From: Cloeon dipterum
Taxonomy: Eukaryota; Arthropoda; Insecta; Ephemeroptera; Baetidae
Direction: 5' to 3'
NCBI RefSeq assembly: GCF_949628265.1
Contig: NC_088789.1
Coordinates: 21,817,883-21,881,882, forward strand
DNA length: 64,000 bases
Shown here: positions 12,810 through 25,651 of the stretch, piece after piece
Layout of the letters: each line of letters starts with the position of its first letter
Numbering within the stretch: position 1 is the stretch's first letter
Notes under the pieces: model-generated
Databases searched by the model: none
What the model was told of the DNA's origin: nothing
The model's input: only the letters and a program-made list of their open reading frames with translations
Program-made: the position numbers and the translations under genes

Positions 12810-13317
12810 AATATTTTTGTTTCTGCATACAATTTTCTTATTTTATAAAACGGCAATGAAAAGCTAATTGCGGCTACAATTTTATACCTATTTTCAGTGC
12901 ATTCTTGTTTGAATTTGAAAAATAATTTAACTTTCTGTGTGCTACACAGAATTTTTGAAATTTTTAATTCTTTAAAAAATAGTGCTGAAAGCTGTTAAAT
13001 TTCTCATCTTAAAAAGGCATGATCAGGGCATGGTTAAAATATTGAAACACAATAATATATTAAGATTCATAATTAAATTTAGATGCTAAAAAAATGTTCA
13101 TTGAGAAACATAAATTCCAGTCATCCTCACTGTTCTCTGCGCTGTGCTCTCTGTTCTGCTTTCGACGTAAAGGGGGCGTGACCATTGTTATTGTCGATGT
13201 CAAGTACGTCAAGTAGTCAAATTATGTCATGAGACTCAAGTTCGTGCCAAGAAGCTTAAATTTTTGAGTGCAATTTTCACCGCATTAGACCAGCTGTGAT
13301 AAAAACTTCTCATCAAG
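12810..13317 (+). promoter_or_regulatory. Intergenic region containing the AP-3 mu promoter
   Basis: AT-rich spacer. About 13130-13260 is more GC-rich (GGGGGCGTGACC near 13172), which fits a TATA-less promoter for the downstream gene. No other gene is visible. Confidence 0.4.
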
Positions 13318-15625
13318 ATGATCCACAGTCTTTTCATAATTAATCCCTCTGGGTAAGATTTCTAATTTTTGATATTTTGTGTATTATTATCATACATATC
13401 CTCGCATCAAGATGATCTCCCTTTCCCTGCTCCAAATCGAATAAAAAGTCCCGGTGTTTGAAATGCAAGAGGTTAATTATTAATTTAATCTCAATTTCAT
13501 TTTAAATTAAGATGCCTTTGTCTTATGTCTAGCTTTCTTGTCTGCAACATTATTTTATCAATAAATGATCACTTACAATATTTTGATATTTTTAGGGATG
13601 TCTTTATGGAGAAGCACTGGAAAAGTGTAATATCGAGGTCTGTGTGCGACTATTTTTTCGACCACCAACGTAAAGCATCGTCCCCAGAAGACATCCCCCC
13701 GGTGATCGCCACACCGCACCATTACCTTATCAGTGTTTACAGAAGTTCCATGTTCTTCGTGGCAGTCTGCACGACTGAAGGTAATTTTAACAATGAAAGC
13801 AAGTTATGTATTTAAATATCACTTTCATGTTATTTTCAGTTGCCCCTCTTTTCGTCGTTGAATTTTTGCACAGGGTTGTCGACACGTTCGAAGACTACTT
13901 CAGCGAGTGCACTGAATCCATAATTAAAGAGCACTACGTTGTCGTCTATGAAGTATTATTTATTTTAAATTCTAATATAGTTCAGGTTTAATTTGGTTGT
14001 TAAGCTTTTAGACGAAATGTTGGACAACGGATTTCCTCTGGCCACGGAATCGAACATTCTGAAAGAACTAATCAAGCCGCCCAATATCCTGCGAACCATC
14101 GCCAACACAGTCACGGGCAAATCCAAGTAAAGTTCTCAATTAGACTCTTTCTGACGACAGTAAGGAACATAGCTATTTCAGTGTCAGCTCCATCCTGCCG
14201 AGCGGCCAGCTGTCCAACATTCCGTGGCGCCGCACCGGCGTCAAGTACACAAACAATGAGGCTTATTTTGACATGATTGAAGAGGTCGACGCCATCATCG
14301 ATAAATCTGGCTCCACCGTGTGCGCCGAGATCCAGGGATATGTGAGGGATTCAGACTCTCAGTGATTCATTTTAAATAAAATATGATATTAACAGATTGA
14401 CTGCTGCATCAAGTTGAGCGGAATGCCTGATCTGAGTTTGTCGTTTGTAAACCCCAGACTGTTTGATGACGTCAGCTTTCACCCCTGCGTTCGCTTCAAG
14501 AGATGGGAGGTAAATCGATTAATCCAATTTTTTTCAAATTTAAATACAATTACAATTTCAGTCAGAGCGAGTTCTGTCATTCATTCCGCCCGATGGCAAC
14601 TTCCGCCTGATGAGCTACCACATTGGCTCGCAAAGCATCGTCGCCATTCCCGTCTACGTCCGCCACTCACTCAGCCTGCGAGAATCTGGAAGCGGGGGCC
14701 GTCTGGACATTACTCTGGGCCCAAAGCAAACCCTCGGCCGAACAGTATAGAGTTGCAATATTGTTAACCTGTCCTTTTTAAACTTTTTGTGATCAGATCG
14801 AGAATGTCGTGCTTGAAATTCCAATGCCCAAGAGCGTCCTCAACTGTGGCCTGGTCACAAATCAGGGCAAATACACGTTTGACCCTGTGAGCAAGCTGCT
14901 TGTCTGGGAAGTAGGTCGTATTGACGTGACAAAGCTGCCAAACATCAGAGGAACGGTAACTAATTGTCACTTCAGTGCTGTATATTTCTAGCTGAATATT
15001 GGGACCACTGGTTGGATTGCTTTTTTAATTTTATTAATTAAAACTTAGGAATTTTTATGACAAACTGAATTAGTAGATAATTTTTGAACGCCAAATAAGA
15101 GCAAGCTTTTTCTTTAGGTTAGACCAAGATTGAGTCTTTAAATTTGTAAGGTCCCTGTGCCTTTTGAACTTTGCCTATTAATTATTGACAAGGATTATCC
15201 CATACTCAGTAAAATGTATAATATTTTGGAATTTAGCATTTTTTAATTAGTATCAAGTTCAATATGACATGTGCTTTTTTAATATTTAACAAAGTGACAA
15301 ACATAGAAAAAAAGCATTGGGGAAGCCAATAATTAACCATTCATTTGATTATTTGAAAAATTATTAAAACTTGAAATACATTTTTAGATTTCCTTGCAAA
15401 GTGGTTCTCCACCTGTGGAAGCAAACCCATCGATAAATGTAAGTTGAGTATTTTTTATCATTGCGTGTGGTTAAATTATTTTGTGTCTAGGTCAAGTTCA
15501 CGATTAACCAACTAGCTGTTTCCGGCTTGAAAGTGAACCGTCTGGACATGTATGGAGAGAAGTATAAACCCTTCAAAGGCGTCAAGTACATTACCAAGGC
15601 TGGGAAATTCCAAGTGCGAATGTAA
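13318..15625 (+). CDS. AP3M: AP-3 adaptor complex mu subunit
   Basis: Medium chain of the AP-3 coat, which sorts membrane cargo from endosomes/TGN to lysosomes and related organelles and binds tyrosine-based signals. Ten exons: 13318-13352, 13596-13780, 13840-13952, 14005-14126, 14182-14341, 14396-14509, 14562-14744, 14797-14955, 15388-15438, 15491-15625. They give 418 aa, the length typical of the animal protein. The N-terminal longin-like domain starts MIHSLFIINPSGDVF. The linker contains NILRTIANTVTG. The C-terminal mu-homology domain starts around IPWRRTGVKYTNNEAY, and the protein ends GVKYITKAGKFQVRM. All phases join cleanly. It converges on CutA, whose stop codon is only about 115 bp away. 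Confidence 0.95.
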
Positions 15626-15628
15626 AAC

Positions 15629-15712
15629 TTTATTTACTGTTTCATAATATTCGGATCTGATTTTCTATTTATTTTCTGTTGGGAAAAGCAAAATATAACA
15701 TTTAACATTAAA
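15629..15712. terminator. Overlapping convergent poly(A) signals (AP-3 mu and CutA)
   Basis: A minus-strand AATAAA at 15634-15629 for CutA lies just after the AP-3 mu stop (another at 15673-15668). A plus-strand ATTAAA for AP-3 mu lies at 15707-15712. The two mRNAs would overlap in antisense at their 3' ends. Confidence 0.5.
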
Positions 15713-15740
15713 GTAGAATAATCATTGTTTGTTTACAAAA

Positions 15741-16452
15741 TCAGTTCTTCTCCTTCACTGCTTCTCCAAGCCACTTCAAGTAAGGGGGGTTTCCACTTTG
15801 GATCTGGACAATTTTAAGAAAATAATTTAAAGCGTTATTTGAGTGGATCTAAAATCATAACTTACAGGCAAAGTGATAACTTCGCAAACTTCATAGGGGT
15901 GATTCTCACTGAAATTTAAAAATAAAAGTTGTCAAGTCTCAAAAGAATTCTATAGTTGAAGTCCTCACCGAACATATTTTGTCAACTCCTCAATAATGCT
16001 TGTTCGTGTTTTGATCATCTGTAAATGAGCAAAACGTTAATGACTGATTTAATTTATAGTATTTTTCAATTACCATCAAAACTTCACTGTCTTCCTCAAT
16101 TTTGTCCTTCCATTCATAGCTGGTGAAACAGAGAAACAAAATTAAACTCGAGTACAGATATAAAAAATATGACATTATACATAGAGGTTATCTGGGGTAT
16201 GATGTTAACGCAGGCAGCCAATTTATTTTCCACGAGCCCGCGAGCAATCTTCTTCGCTGTTTCGTCGTTTGGCGCCGTGACATAGGCTACACTGTGGGTG
16301 CCTGGCTCGTACTCCATTCTGCTGCTTGTTGAGCTTGTGGAAGCTGGACACACAGATGCCGCAACGAATGGAAACAGACTCGAAAGGGTTGCTGTTGCAG
16401 CAGACAGAAAGCACAGCCGAGAGCAGAGCAAACTGCTTTTTCTGAGGGACAT
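15741..16452 (-). CDS. CUTA: CutA-family protein with N-terminal hydrophobic leader
   Basis: Small trimeric CutA fold. Bacterial members are linked to divalent-cation tolerance; animal CutA has been linked to acetylcholinesterase anchoring and copper binding. Five exons: 16452-16181, 16119-16074, 16018-15969, 15908-15866, 15803-15741, encoding 157 aa. Residues 1-45 form a basic then hydrophobic leader (LCFLSAATATL) that could be a signal peptide or mitochondrial presequence. The core runs from GTHSVAYVTAPND through LAACVNIIPQITSIYEW, KIEEDSEVLMMIKTR and ENHPYEVCEVITLP to GNPPYLKWLGEAV. The ATG at 16452 precedes the leader; an internal Met46 could give a cytosolic form. The gene follows ESCO on the same strand. 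Confidence 0.92.
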
Positions 16453-17005
16453 GCGAGGAAACCTGAACCCAAAACGAGTCAGAAATTCAGGTTGAAACGT
16501 TTGACGTTTTGAGATTTTGTCTGGCACTGGCAGCAGCCCCTGCCGGTTTGTTTTGATCAGTTCACAGCGTATATGATTGGTTTTTGCTGCCACTTTTTTT
16601 GAAGTTGAGCGGGAAAGGTGCGTGGTACTGTTTTAGCAGGATTTCTATTACAATGTTAGCAGCATAATCATGAATAAGATCAAGGATGAATAATTAAAAA
16701 GTAGGGTCAGAAAATTCAAATGAAATATTAGTTTAAAAGTGAATAACGAGTTTTAATTAAATGTCACTTTACAATTAATACTCAATTTTGTTCCTTGCAA
16801 ATACTAACAGCAGCTGATTTAATTAAAAAAGATGCTTGCAATACATATGATTCAAATCTTAACCTACTCAGTCTTGAGAATTAAAACAACTTTGCTATCT
16901 ACTTTAAATCCCTTCTTAAGGTATTGATAAATAATGCATCTTCTGTCTCCTTAAACAAAGTTAGTTTTGAGATTAGATAAAAATTCAGATCTGCTTTTAA
17001 GAGAT
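16453..17005 (-). other. Spacer between ESCO and CutA
   Basis: It holds the ESCO 3' UTR (possible ATTAAA signals near 16754 and 16816, minus strand) and the CutA 5' flank. It is AT-rich with no further gene. Confidence 0.45.
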
Positions 17006-19452
17006 TCAGTAAACTAGAAAGCTTGAGTTTCCAGTGTACTTCGTGGCGAATTCTCGACCTGATGAACTCGATGGGGTTGTAAAAGCAAACTCGTCCACAG
17101 CAAGGGTCATGCGGGGGTCGAAGGTCTCCCTGAAAAATTGCAGATATTAGATTCAAACCATGGTCAGATTTTATTTTCACCATACCGCATAGTGTTGACT
17201 AACTTGGTGGCCACGCCTGTTCTCCTCGCATGTGCCACGGTCCAAAGTCTTGAGATTCCGCAGAGGACTGGATAAGTCTCCTCAGAGCAAAGAATTTCAG
17301 ATGAGTCGAGCATCCTGTGAGCCTGTGATATGTCCTCAGCCAGCAAAAAGCCCACTATCTGCTTTTTCTGGACGTACATGTACACCTATTCAGAAGGCAG
17401 TGATTTATCAAGACTTAATTAGTGCTGTAAAATGTAAAATTACCGTGCAGTTTTTGTGCTCTTCCAGATCTTCGCCACCGACGATTCCCAGCTCAAAGTC
17501 AATGGTGACCAGAACTTCTTTGATTCGGCGCCACCACAATGATGGATCGCTTTTTATTATTTGGATTACTCTTCCCTCATTAGGGCAGAGCGTTACAATT
17601 CGTTCGTTCTTCCAACCCTGGAGAGTGATTTTGTTTCAGATTGGGAAAGTAAGAATTGTTTTCACAATTCATAAAAATAAAAAAGGCATTTTTAATTTAA
17701 ACCCACCAAGATGTAAAAAGTATAAATTAAAGAAGAAATAAAAACACCTGAATTTATTTCTATGGGCAAATCAATTAATTGGTTTATTAATTTTTGGTCC
17801 CAGATTTTCATCTAAAACAGTTAAAATTTGCCAATGAAGCCAACAGAAATTGACCTAGTTTTTCCAGCGACAATAACAAGTTAGGGACAAATTTTGATTT
17901 CTGGAAATGTGGTGTTAACAGAGGGAAAGCGCTCAGTAAAATTATTACTTTAATTATTCCTCTTTTATGGTCAACAAAAATTCATCTAAATAATAAAATT
18001 AAAGTAGTATCTTAAATGTAAGGGTACCTTATGTCGAAGAATCACATTGTTCCTGTTGTGATATTCCAGGTGGTTTTCCACGTCTTTCCGGTCATCAGGA
18101 TCGTAAACACAGCCGCATTTCTGACATTCCACCTGTCCATACTTCTTCTGACCTGCGTCGAGAATCATTTGTTCCTTGTCCCCAGAGTCTTTGTAAGGCA
18201 GCACCGTGGAAGATTTGCTCAGATTTGAAGATTTCAAAGAAGACCTGTTTTTCTACATTAATATTCATTGCATTGAATTTAGACAAATAACTTACTCTAG
18301 ATACTTGTTTGTCGCTCCTTTGATGAACACGGGAAAGAGTTTCTTATTGTTAGTCTCCTCCTCCTCCTCGGCAAACAAATCGGTCTCAGGGGTACTGTCC
18401 ACCCTGCTGACCACTTGCTCAAAATCCCTGAGTTCAGGTTCAGGCAGCATGCAGTTAGGCTGAGGACTTAAAAGGGTCTCGCAGCCGAGTATTTTGTCAA
18501 TCAGCAGGTCCATTTCACTGTCATCAAGCACTTTGGCTGCTTCTTGAGGTGTGTTTTCAACAACAGGATTTTCCACGATGTTAATGAGTTTGTTTATTTC
18601 TTCCATCCGCACATTCAGATGTTTTTCCTCCTGCAACGGCTCCGCCAGGGCGCCCAACAAACTGTTTACCTGAGTTTGGATTTGCACGACGTCCTTGTCA
18701 CTGTTTGTGCTGATGGCGAACGCCTTTTTCTTCTCAAGAATGGCTTTCACACTACAAAAATTAAATTAAAACATAATCTTCTTTAATATATTAAAAATAA
18801 ATACAAATTATTTTAACAGCTTTAACACAAAATTTGATCAAGGCAGAGAACTTTAAATGATCTTACTTGTCGCTGAGGGCAACTGGACTGTTGACACTGT
18901 GCTTTGGACGCTTGATCGCGTGGCCAATATTGGATTTTCGCCTCTTGGTCGCAGACTTACGGGTGGCTGGAGATACTTTCTTGCTCACGTTTCCCAATTT
19001 TGGCGCAGGTTTCTTTTGATTAAATAACATACTCAAATTTCTAGCCGCTGAAACTTTTTTGTTTGCCTCCTGATTTTCTGAGCATCCAGGAACTGTAACA
19101 TTGGATTTTTCTCATTTTATTGGATCATCTCAAACTTAAAAAATCAACTGTGTATTTTTGTTAATTAATATAATATGTACATATGGTAATTTGTTATTGT
19201 GAATTTTAAATTTCAAAGGATGATAAAATACACATTCATGCAACTGTTCAGGAATAGATACAAATTATGATATACTGCACCTTTTAATAAATTTCTAAAC
19301 TCAGGAAGGAGTCCTGGTGTTTCTGTTTCAATTGATTTCACAGGAGTTTCTGGAATAACGATCGGATCTGACATTGAGTGTTGTTCTGGTGAACTGGGTG
19401 AACTGCAGTTTATATTGGACATGTTGAGCACCTTTCCTTTTGCTTCTATCAT
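17006..19452 (-). CDS. ESCO: N-acetyltransferase ESCO1/2 (establishment of cohesion)
   Basis: Acetylates the SMC3 subunit of cohesin to establish sister-chromatid cohesion in the nucleus. Seven coding exons: 19452-19281, 19092-18867, 18751-18296, 18244-18028, 17617-17444, 17385-17186, 17129-17006, giving 522 aa with consistent phases. The N-terminal half is disordered and basic (ATRKSATKRRKS). Around residues 318-348 is the ESCO zinc finger (CQKC, then HLEYH). The acetyltransferase domain follows (GWKNERIVTLCP, then VVGFLL-like IVGFLLAEDI, CGISRLWT, RRTGVATKLV acetyl-CoA loop, ending FATKYTGNSSFLVY). Start: the first ATG in the 5'-most supported exon; an upstream ATG near 19590 would only make a short upstream frame. 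Odd: where human ESCO has FSDP, this reads FTTP. Confidence 0.9.
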
Positions 19453-19957
19453 AACCTCATCCTGAAAAAAAAATATGGAAATCAGGGAAACAGACATACT
19501 TAAACTTAGACATTCCCTGACTGAGAAAATAATGACATTCTGCAATCATAAATCTCACCTTAACTTAATAAAATCAATAAAAAGCATGGTTCAGGTTTGT
19601 TGTCCAAATTAAATGTCTCTCGAAAAAAATAACAAAGAGTCAGATGATTCTTTCGAGAAAGCATGCATTACTCGCATTACTGTTGTGTCTTGTTCCCGCG
19701 TATCTGCCGAGCTGCCAGCTCTGGGCCAGCTGGAGGGAAAATGACGTCATTCGTTTTTGTTTTGACAGACAGTCCGCTGTTGGGGTGGGAAATCAAAGAA
19801 GAGAAAAGAGCAGGCCAAAACACTAACATGAAGACTCGACTTTCACGCTGAATTTTTAGCTTTTTAAAGCAACTTTAGGATTAATTGTGCTCAACAATTT
19901 TAAAGCCAGACTCTCAACTTATAGAAGACGCCAAATTTGTATAAAATAAGAACGAAA
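19453..19957. promoter_or_regulatory. Divergent promoter region of ESCO (-) and KLHL (+)
   Basis: The start codons of the two genes are about 500 bp apart and head to head. A perfect CRE (TGACGTCA) lies at 19742-19749 in a locally GC-richer stretch. The ESCO 5' UTR is interrupted by an intron whose acceptor is next to 19461. No TATA box is obvious. Confidence 0.5.
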
Positions 19958-22900
19958 ATGGCTGAAGAGAAGACAAGTGTGGAGACGATTGAGGTGATGA
20001 ATGCCTCCTCCGACGAAAGTGTGGTTTCAATGTGAGTAAAGCTGTAAATAAATAAAACACGAAAAATCCTTTTTACACTATGTATGTATTATAATAATTA
20101 TTGTTCTCTCTAAAAATTGGGAAAGAGCTAAATGTCTCTTAAAATATTAAATTTAACCTTTTTACTGGACAGGCAAGATGCTGTGGAGAGCCCCCAGGAT
20201 GAAAGTTTTCGGTGCTCTGACCACGCTGAACGCAGCCTGCAGCGGATGGAATTTTGCCTGCAGAATCTACAGCTCACAGATATCGTTCTCTGCGTTGGTA
20301 GTATCTAATTTTCTTTACCTGAAAAATGGAGACACTGACCACGTCATTAATTAAACAAGGGGATCACCGTATTCCCGCTCACCGTTTGGTGCTAAGCGCG
20401 TGCAGCGAGTACTTTGAAGCCATGTTTTCCAATGGACTGAAGGAATCATTCCAGACTGAGGTGGTGCTGCGAGACATTGACCCTGACTGCCTGCAGGAGC
20501 TGGTCCACTATTGCTATACAGGTTTGCGACTATTGTCTATTGATAGAACTTTGATGACATTCAATTTTATTTAATTAGGGTGCCTGGATTTGAAAGAGGA
20601 CACAGTCGAGTTGATGCTCGCTACTTCTTCTCTTCTGCAAATTACACAAGTGCGTGGTTCATTTGTAAAAATTCGGATGTAATTAGTAATGAATTTGTGG
20701 CCAGGTTACCGACGCGTGCAGCAAATTCCTAGAAAAGCGACTGGATCCATCCAACTGCATCGGAATCACCCTGTTCGCTGACACGCAAAGCTGTCTGAGC
20801 CTGCTGGAGAAGGCGCACAACTTCACCACCGAGCACTTCATGGAAGTGGTCGGCAACCAAGAGTTCCTGCAGCTAGACGCTGAAACTTTCGCCAAACTGA
20901 TCGCCTCTGACGATTTAAATGTGCCAAATGAAGAAGATGTTGTCAATGTAAAATACTCTCTTTCATTAAGCAGCTGAGATTAGTTTTTATTCTCTCAAAG
21001 GCACTGATAACTTGGCTCAAATTCTCCCCGGATGCGAGGAAGGAGCACGTCTCTAAACTGCTGGAAAACGTGAAGCTGCCCCTTCTTCCGCCATCGGTAG
21101 GTTGAAAGGATTCCAGATTCTGAAATCAAACTCAAAATTGGACTTTTCAGTTTGTTGTTGACCGCATTGAAAGCAATCCCCTCTTCAACGAAGACCCTAA
21201 ATGCAAAGAACTGATCATGGAGGCAATGAAGTTTCACCTGCTGCCAGAGCGAAAGGATACCTTCTCCTCAGCCAGGACCAGACCCAGAAAGTCCACTGTG
21301 GGCACACTGTGCGCAGTGGGTGGAATCGACTCAAGCAAAGGTACAGAATCATATGGCATAGTTTTTTAAATGCAACCTCTTGATTGGCATTTGGGTGAAT
21401 TTAAAATGCTCAGTCATGAAACTTTTCTTTGGGACATCTCTTGAAATTTGATTCTTTAATTCATAAATTACGCCACAGCTGAGAAGCCGCACAATTCACA
21501 TAATTCACAGAATAATTTTATTTTAATTATATCCATTCATTTTTAATTGAAAAATTCTTAGTTTTTCTCTTTTTTTTGTAAATGGTTGAACTCTGTCTGA
21601 AAATTGGTTTCATTTGCGGTGAAAAAACTTTAATATTCCTTCACAATAAATAGACAGGTGATCTACTAAAAACTAATTAATTTTTTACTACAAATCACTT
21701 GCAACCCTTTGAACTTAAGAACTTAAGTTTGGTCCTTGATATTGTCTTTCAAAAGGATGTGCATCTACACAATCAACGTGTTATATTAATAAGAAAGTGC
21801 TAATTTAGTTCTTTAAGTATAACAATTTTATTCATCTTCCTCCCCAAAAAATTAATTAACAAAGTGGATTTCTTTTACATTTAAAATAATTTTTGCAATT
21901 CATATATAATTCATCAAAATTATTTTTTGACTAAACTTTGACTGGGAAATTTTTAAATGATCAAATGTACTCCCACAAGCAAAAAATTCTTCTTTTTACT
22001 TGATTTTGAATTTAATTCAGACAGATTTACTGTTTTTAGAATAGTAAAAATGACTCTCAATGTTTACTGACGTGAACTAATAAGAAATATCATAGTAAGG
22101 CTGGTCTTGTTTGTAAAAATGTTTTTTGTGTGATGAATATGTGAATTTCTACCACTTTTTAAAATGCGAGAAGATCCCATTTACTCTCATGCGTGCAAGT
22201 GAAATGTAATATTATTCTATTCATATCTGTTGTACACCTGTGATGTTTCTTACAATTAGGTAAATTATGTAATTTTATGAAGTGTCCATTTAATGATCAA
22301 TTGACGATTGGTAGATAAAAAAAATGGTTGATCTTCTTAAATTCACAATTTTAGTGTAAACTCAGAATTTCCTACAGGCGCCAATTCAATCGAGAGGTTT
22401 GATCTGCGACTCAACAAGTGGAGCCATGTAGCCAACATGTCTGGCCAGAGGCTACAATTCGGGGTGGCGCTCTTGGATGGCAAAATCGTGGTCGTCGGTG
22501 GAAGGGATGGCTTGAAAACAATGAGCATCGTCGAGAGCTTCGACTTTGCCAGAAAAACTTGGAGCTCGCTGCCCAACATGGCCACACCCCGCCATGGACT
22601 AGGTAATTACGAATTAATCAAATATTTTGTCCACTAATCTGCCGTGAAAGGTGTCGGAGTCCTGGGAGGCCCGCTGTACGCGGTCGGCGGCCACGACGGC
22701 TGGAGCTACCTGAACTCTGTTGAACGCTGGGACCCGCAGACCAGGGACTGGAACTACGTTGCCCCGATGTCGTTCCAGCGGTCCACGGTCGGGGTTGCTG
22801 TGCTTGGGGACAGGTGCGTAAGATTTAAAGACAAAACAGCAAGTTTTGGAAAGCACATGTAAATTCTTATAAAAATGCAGTGCATTGGTAAAAACTGTTT

Positions 22901-24976
22901 TTACCAAATTATGCAATTATCCTATATTCCAGTTAGTTTTGACCTGTTATTTATCATAAAATATTAATATAATATCAGGAGGCAAAAGACCAATATACTA
23001 ATTATACCAGATTTTTATCCTAAAGACCAAGATACAAAATTTAATGGGTCCGAAATAGCTTCCAAAAAAACTTAGCCAGATCAAATCAATTGGGTATATT
23101 GTGTCAAACATTTTTCACTTATGTTTTGTTAATTTAAGAACATGCTCTTGGAGCATTCCTGCGTGTCAAGAAAATGACATGTTAGTGTTTAATAACGTTT
23201 AGGTAAGAACATTGGAAACTGCAAAATTTAAGCAGAAAAACGTGATAATTGGGCTAAAATTGTGTCTCTTAAACTCAGTAACTGTCAAAAGCCGTCTATT
23301 TTGTACCAAACAACAGTAAAAAATAGTCGACTGTGCCTATTTCCCTAAACAAACCATCTTATTTTCACAGCCCTAAATTTTGCTCTATAGATAGAGAAGC
23401 TTTTAAGTGCGGCGTTTGTATAAATATTTTTTTCCTCTATATTTTTACTAAAATAAATTATAAACTAAATTTATGTGTGCAATTTCATGCGCACAAAATT
23501 GGGGAAATTGATTTGTAAAAAACCTGAACCATAACTTGGGTGTTGAGAAACACCAAACGTGATAAAGCAGCTGCTAAATATAACACCAAAAATCTTCTAC
23601 AGACTGTACGCTATCGGAGGCAGAGACGGCAGCGTTTGTCTGAAGACGGTTGAGTGCTATGACCCGTACACCAACAAGTGGACAGCGTGCGCCTCGATGG
23701 CCAAGCAGCGAGGCGGAGCTGGCGTGGTGGCTATGAACGGCTGCATTTATGTATGCGGTGGGCACGACGCGCCAGCCTCGCACCCCTCGGCGGCCAGGCT
23801 CGACTGCTGCGAGAGGTGAGAGAATATTAATATGGTTATATGAAGTACCTCAACTCTTTCATTTCAGGTACGACCCCAAGACGGACACGTGGGCCTCCAT
23901 AGCCCCAATGAGCGTCGGGAGGGACGGCGTCGGCGTCAGCGTTTTGGGCGACAGGCTCGTGGCAGTTGGCGGCCACGACGGCACGCAGTATTTGGATTTG
24001 GTTGAAGCCTATGACCCTCTCACTAACTCTTGGACTCAGGTATACACTTTTATGGTTAATTAAGATTGGGAATTTATAGGAGGGTTCCCCCCCCCCCCCC
24101 CGAAAAATACTTATTTTTATAAATGGTTTTAGACTGGCTTTTCGCGATTTCCCACCAATAATCTATCAATTTTAGTAGTTGCAATTCTTTTGCATTATTT
24201 TTGCATTTACAGTGCCTTGAAATGAAATTCGGTTGGTTTCTCTGTCAAATTTTGGATTGCTTTCGACAGTATAAATTTGTGAATATTTTGCTGTCTCAAT
24301 CTTTTTCTGAGGTCAAGAGGAAACAGGATAACAATTTATTTTAAAGAATTAATAAATTATCCATAGTAAACTATTTTGCATCTCGAAAAAATGGGCAATA
24401 GGAATGTTCAAAATTAATTGGAAATTGTGATTTTATGACAGCTCCACTTTCAAAACCAAAAATGAATGTTTATTCTTTATAAAAATAACCGCCAATGTTG
24501 AGCTTATTTGACTTTTGATTGTATCATATGGGTTTGGGCTTTTGGGCTCTAGGGATGGTTTTAAATTTGGCTGAAAAATCTGAAAATCAATCATTATTGG
24601 AGTCTCTAACTGAAAATTAGACAAATAAATACTCATCTAAAATCCTGAACCATAATTAAAATTTTAAATAAAATTACATAATATTTGTTGATCAGTTAGT
24701 TCCTATTATTGAAGAAATCAAATTTCCCCAAATATCAGCCTACAATTTAATATAAAATCAGAGTTTTTTTTGTAGAAAATAGACTAATATCAAGCGAAGA
24801 TGTTTTAGGTTAATATTTTAATTCGTAAATAAAGTGAAGCACATCAGGGAAACTTGGGACATCATTTAAAAATTGAAATTTTCCTTCTTCATTACTGATT
24901 ATTTTTTATTATTAAACTGTTGCAGATGGCGCCATTGATAATGCGTCGAGCCAGCACCTGTGCTATTGTGATCTAA
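19958..24976 (+). CDS. KLHL5: BTB-BACK-kelch protein of the KLHL1/4/5 group
   Basis: Likely substrate adaptor of a Cullin-3 ubiquitin ligase in the cytoplasm; vertebrate relatives also bind actin. Twelve exons: 19958-20031, 20173-20297, 20360-20521, 20579-20649, 20705-20947, 21001-21096, 21151-21340, 22378-22602, 22651-22813, 23603-23815, 23868-24039, 24926-24976, giving 594 aa. BTB about residues 55-165 ([18 protein letters not shown]). BACK about 165-270 ([14 protein letters not shown]). Six kelch repeats from about 307 to the end, with GGRDG/GGHDG turns and Trp residues ([27 protein letters not shown]). The kelch sequence resembles KLHL1/4/5 most closely, but the N-terminus is shorter than the vertebrate members (about 720-755 aa). 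The exact orthologue within the group is not settled. Confidence 0.92.
22128..22205 (+). repeat. Dispersed repeat in KLHL intron 7
   Basis: This stretch (TGTGATGAATATGTGAA through ACTCTCATGCGTGC) recurs with small changes at about 53701-53765, 31 kb away. It is probably a fragment of an interspersed element. Confidence 0.6.
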
Positions 24977-25638
24977 CCGCGCAAAATACTAGAAAACACC
25001 ACATTTTAACATTCCACGTTGACTAACTGTTTTTTTATACCAGCGAATTGATTTTTACCGGAATTTCCTGTGATTTCCTCTGTAGACTTTTAGAGAGCAT
25101 TTTATCGAATTTTAAAAGGATCTCTTGATGCTGCTTTTAACCATTAGTCTTAGAGTCAAGCAATATAACTTATACTCCTTGTACGCATATATATACTTAC
25201 ATGTCAATTTTGCAGCTAGGAAATTTACTGTACTGCCGAGAAATGTTGTGTACAAAATTTGATGAAGCGCATGATGCGCAATTCTTGAATGCTCATTTAA
25301 CTTACGACATTAATGATTATGCTCTTGCAATAATTATTGTAATATACACATCATTAGTTTGGAACATTCCTTCCCAAGGATATAAATAAATACTTAAAAT
25401 GAATCCATTTTGTGTTACTTAATACTGTTCCCCAGTCTCCTACCAAGTGGCTCAACTCGATTTGTCCCTCTGATCTGCATTGCAGGCCAAAGAGGTAATT
25501 ATTTGATCCTGTTTGCTAACTGGGCGGCTAAATCACGCCAGCACTCGCTGGAAATTGTTTCAACACAAAGTTTTGAAATAAGGGCCATTTAGAGACCCTG
25601 CAGACTGGTTTTCTTACTACATAACCTATCAGTGCAAT
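24977..25638 (+). other. KLHL 3' UTR and spacer
   Basis: The KLHL 3' UTR probably ends after the AATAAA at 25385-25390. The remainder up to the foldback element is non-coding. Confidence 0.5.
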
Positions 25639-25651
25639 GTGCATGTTTGAC

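Noticed and set aside
16453-16593. N-terminal extension of CutA upstream of 16452
   Set aside because: The longer frame begins with GTG rather than ATG; the first in-frame ATG is 16452-16450.
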